From: CAINVV01 sp036508555
Lineage (GTDB): Bacteria > Bacteroidota > Bacteroidia > Bacteroidales > Prolixibacteraceae
Length of the DNA stretch: 64,000 nucleotides
Assembly: GCA_036508555.1 (NCBI GenBank)
Contig: DATCHD010000023.1
Coordinates: 1-64,000 of the forward strand
Reading direction: 5' to 3'
The position numbers and the translations under genes were made by a program. Below the pieces are notes generated by a model, which was given only the letters and a program-made list of their open reading frames with translations, ran no database searches and was not told the DNA's origin. Numbering within the stretch: the stretch's first letter is position 1; each line of letters starts with the position of its first letter. Below are positions 62,490 through 64,000 of the stretch, piece after piece.

Positions 62490-63901
62490 TCACTTTTCAT
62501 TTATATAGAAGTACCGCACCCTGCACGCATTTCCCTTGCTTTGAGCATTCTTCTCAGGCAGCACCCTGATCTGCACCTGATGCCTTCCAGGAGTTAAATT
62601 ATATCCTAAGGTATAAAACCACGGCAAATGCAGACCGGCGCTCCATTTAGTATAGAGATCCTGTTTCTGCCAGGGGTTCTTATCGATCCTGTATTCAATC
62701 ATTCCGGCATCGGGTCCTGCTGCCACCGCGATCCCAATGGCATTGCCCACAAATTTGTAGGCTAATATCCCGGTAGGGGCTTCGGCAATCAACATTGGCA
62801 CATTCGTAAAATCTGGGCGAGTTCCGGTTTTGTCTGAGGGTTTCCATTCTTTCTCGACCCTCCATCCTTTAGCAGGTTTGACCTCAGCCGCTGGTAACAG
62901 TTTCCCCTTGTCGTAACATCCCTCCATTAACTTACCAGGAAGCTGGTAGGTCACAATCTTGTCATCATCAGCCACGAAGCCGCTCCAGCAATTGACCATA
63001 AACTTCTTCATCGACTGAAAATAAATATGATGGCCGAAAGGCGACGGATGCACGTCCTTGAAATCCTTTTGCCAGGAAAATTCCCCCTTATCGATGCGTT
63101 CGGTAACCTCTAAAGATCTACTCTGCCTTTGGCCAATACATCCCTTTCGAACCTGAAAGCCCCTGGTGTACTGCCCATAGAAGCGATACCCGCTTGTATG
63201 AAATCGAATCGTGTATTTGGAAATTTCTTTTGCAGATAGGCGCAAACGCTGTCCCGCCAGCCGGAGCCTTGTGTGATGGATCCCCCAAAAAAGGCCACCC
63301 GGCCACTCTTTTCGCGCTCGAAAACGATCTGGGCATTGTGCAATCTACTCCGGTAAGCATGGTAATTTCGGCTTTTGTAAATGTATTTAGCCATTAAGCC
63401 GGCACCATCTGTATTGGGGTGAATCTGATCTGGAAAAAGATTGGCATAACTCGTCAGAGCCGAATAAAGATCAATCACCTGCAAATGCTCTTCTGCCGCT
63501 AATTTCTCCACCGTTGGAATAACGCCATGTACTATAACCGAATCGCTGATTCCCCATCGGCTGGCATAAGCAGGCCCTGGTTTGCAGAGATAGATAACAG
63601 GATGTGAAGGAAGGTTCTTAAGTTCCCTGACCATTGCCCGGCTATCGGACAAAAATTCGCCGGCATATTCCCAGTTCTGGGGTTTCGTATCGTTGGTGCC
63701 CAGTTTAATAATGACCACATCAGGCAGAAATGCCTTTGCCTCGGCCCAGGCCCCTTCTTTCCAGTAAGGGAAATCACCCTTTTTGAGCATGGTCCTGCCA
63801 CTGACGCCGAAATTGCGGACGATCCATTTGTCACCAAGCATTCTGCCCAGCTGAGCTGGATACGAATCCCGCGACCTGTCAGAAATTCCTGAACCAAACA
63901 T
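62490..63901 (-). pseudogene. Two-domain SGNH/GDSL esterase, truncated and internally deleted
   Basis: The minus strand encodes pieces of a large secreted SGNH hydrolase. The first part (63901-63110) starts abruptly at FGSGISDRSRDSYPAQLGRM, lacking the signal peptide and the catalytic GNSIT block, but keeps VVIIKLGTNDTKP and the FPDQIHPNTDGAG catalytic Asp-His. A second SGNH start follows (VAFFGGSITQGSGWRDSVCA). After AKGRVDL the frame stops. Homology resumes at once in another frame (SLEVTERIDKGEFSWQKDF, then VHPSPFGHHIYFQSMK) and runs to 62490 with a C-terminal beta domain. About 80 residues of the second catalytic domain are missing at the junction near 63110-63120. Two lesions make a functional esterase unlikely. 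Confidence 0.8.
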
Positions 63902-64000
63902 TAGGAAATATTAGGGAAATTCATCATTCCCCTACAGTTGAATTTGTACTAATATTGTGTTAAGTGCCTAATGGCGAAACGTCATTGTAAACTTGTTTCG
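63902..64000. other. Window-edge spacer
   Basis: No gene is visible in the last 99 bases. The frame upstream of the SGNH fragment is closed by stops, so the missing N-terminus is not simply cut by the window edge. Confidence 0.6.

Overview
The window looks like a chromosome segment of an environmental member of the Bacteroidota, probably order Bacteroidales or Marinilabiliales. The evidence is a SusD-family fragment, a TonB-dependent receptor, GH2 and GH95 glycosidases, Gfo/Idh/MocA and sugar-isomerase proteins with twin-arginine leaders, LytS/LytTR regulators, a DUF3570/DUF4266/ApbE cluster, few Shine-Dalgarno sites, and -7 boxes of the form TAnnTTTG. No replication origin, prophage or CRISPR array was seen.

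Layout. 1-2.2 kb is a scar: an IS630-like element cuts a SusD gene, and a frameshifted IS200-like element follows its terminator. 2.4-11.3 kb holds a TonB receptor divergent from a five-gene envelope operon: a giant PQQ-type propeller protein, a lipoprotein, a one-helix protein, an FtsX/LolC-type permease and a LolD-type ATPase. I consider this operon the best candidate for an undescribed system. 11.3-16.5 kb is housekeeping: pheS, an M3 peptidase, a flavin reductase, a PfkB kinase and tRNA-Asn. 16.5-19.7 kb is a patchwork with direct repeats, two small envelope genes, HepT/MntA remnants, a NifX-like protein, and CRP and PAS fragments. 19.7-32.8 kb carries a propeller protein, DUF1003, GH95, DsbD, a DoxX/aldo-keto-reductase fusion, an XRE-cupin regulator with an acyl-CoA synthetase, and a P-type ATPase.

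33.1-39.6 kb is a TolC-MacA-MacB efflux operon followed directly by its likely LytS/LytTR two-component system. 39.7-42.9 kb is a thioredoxin-ApbE-DUF4266-DUF3570 redox cluster. 43-49 kb is a TPR protein, a glycosyltransferase, three GDP-heptose genes (hddA, hddC, gmhB types) and an LTA-synthase-like sulfatase, pointing to a surface glycan. 49-64 kb is carbohydrate metabolism: a sugar isomerase-like protein, an oxidoreductase, CstA, two large GH2 enzymes (one with an inserted LamG-like domain) and a damaged SGNH esterase.

At least nine genes are truncated or frameshifted, so gene decay is frequent here. Small palindromes built on GCGGATTTGCAATCCGC recur between genes, and closely related copies sit inside the dsbD reading frame, where they are translated as an Ala-rich linker.
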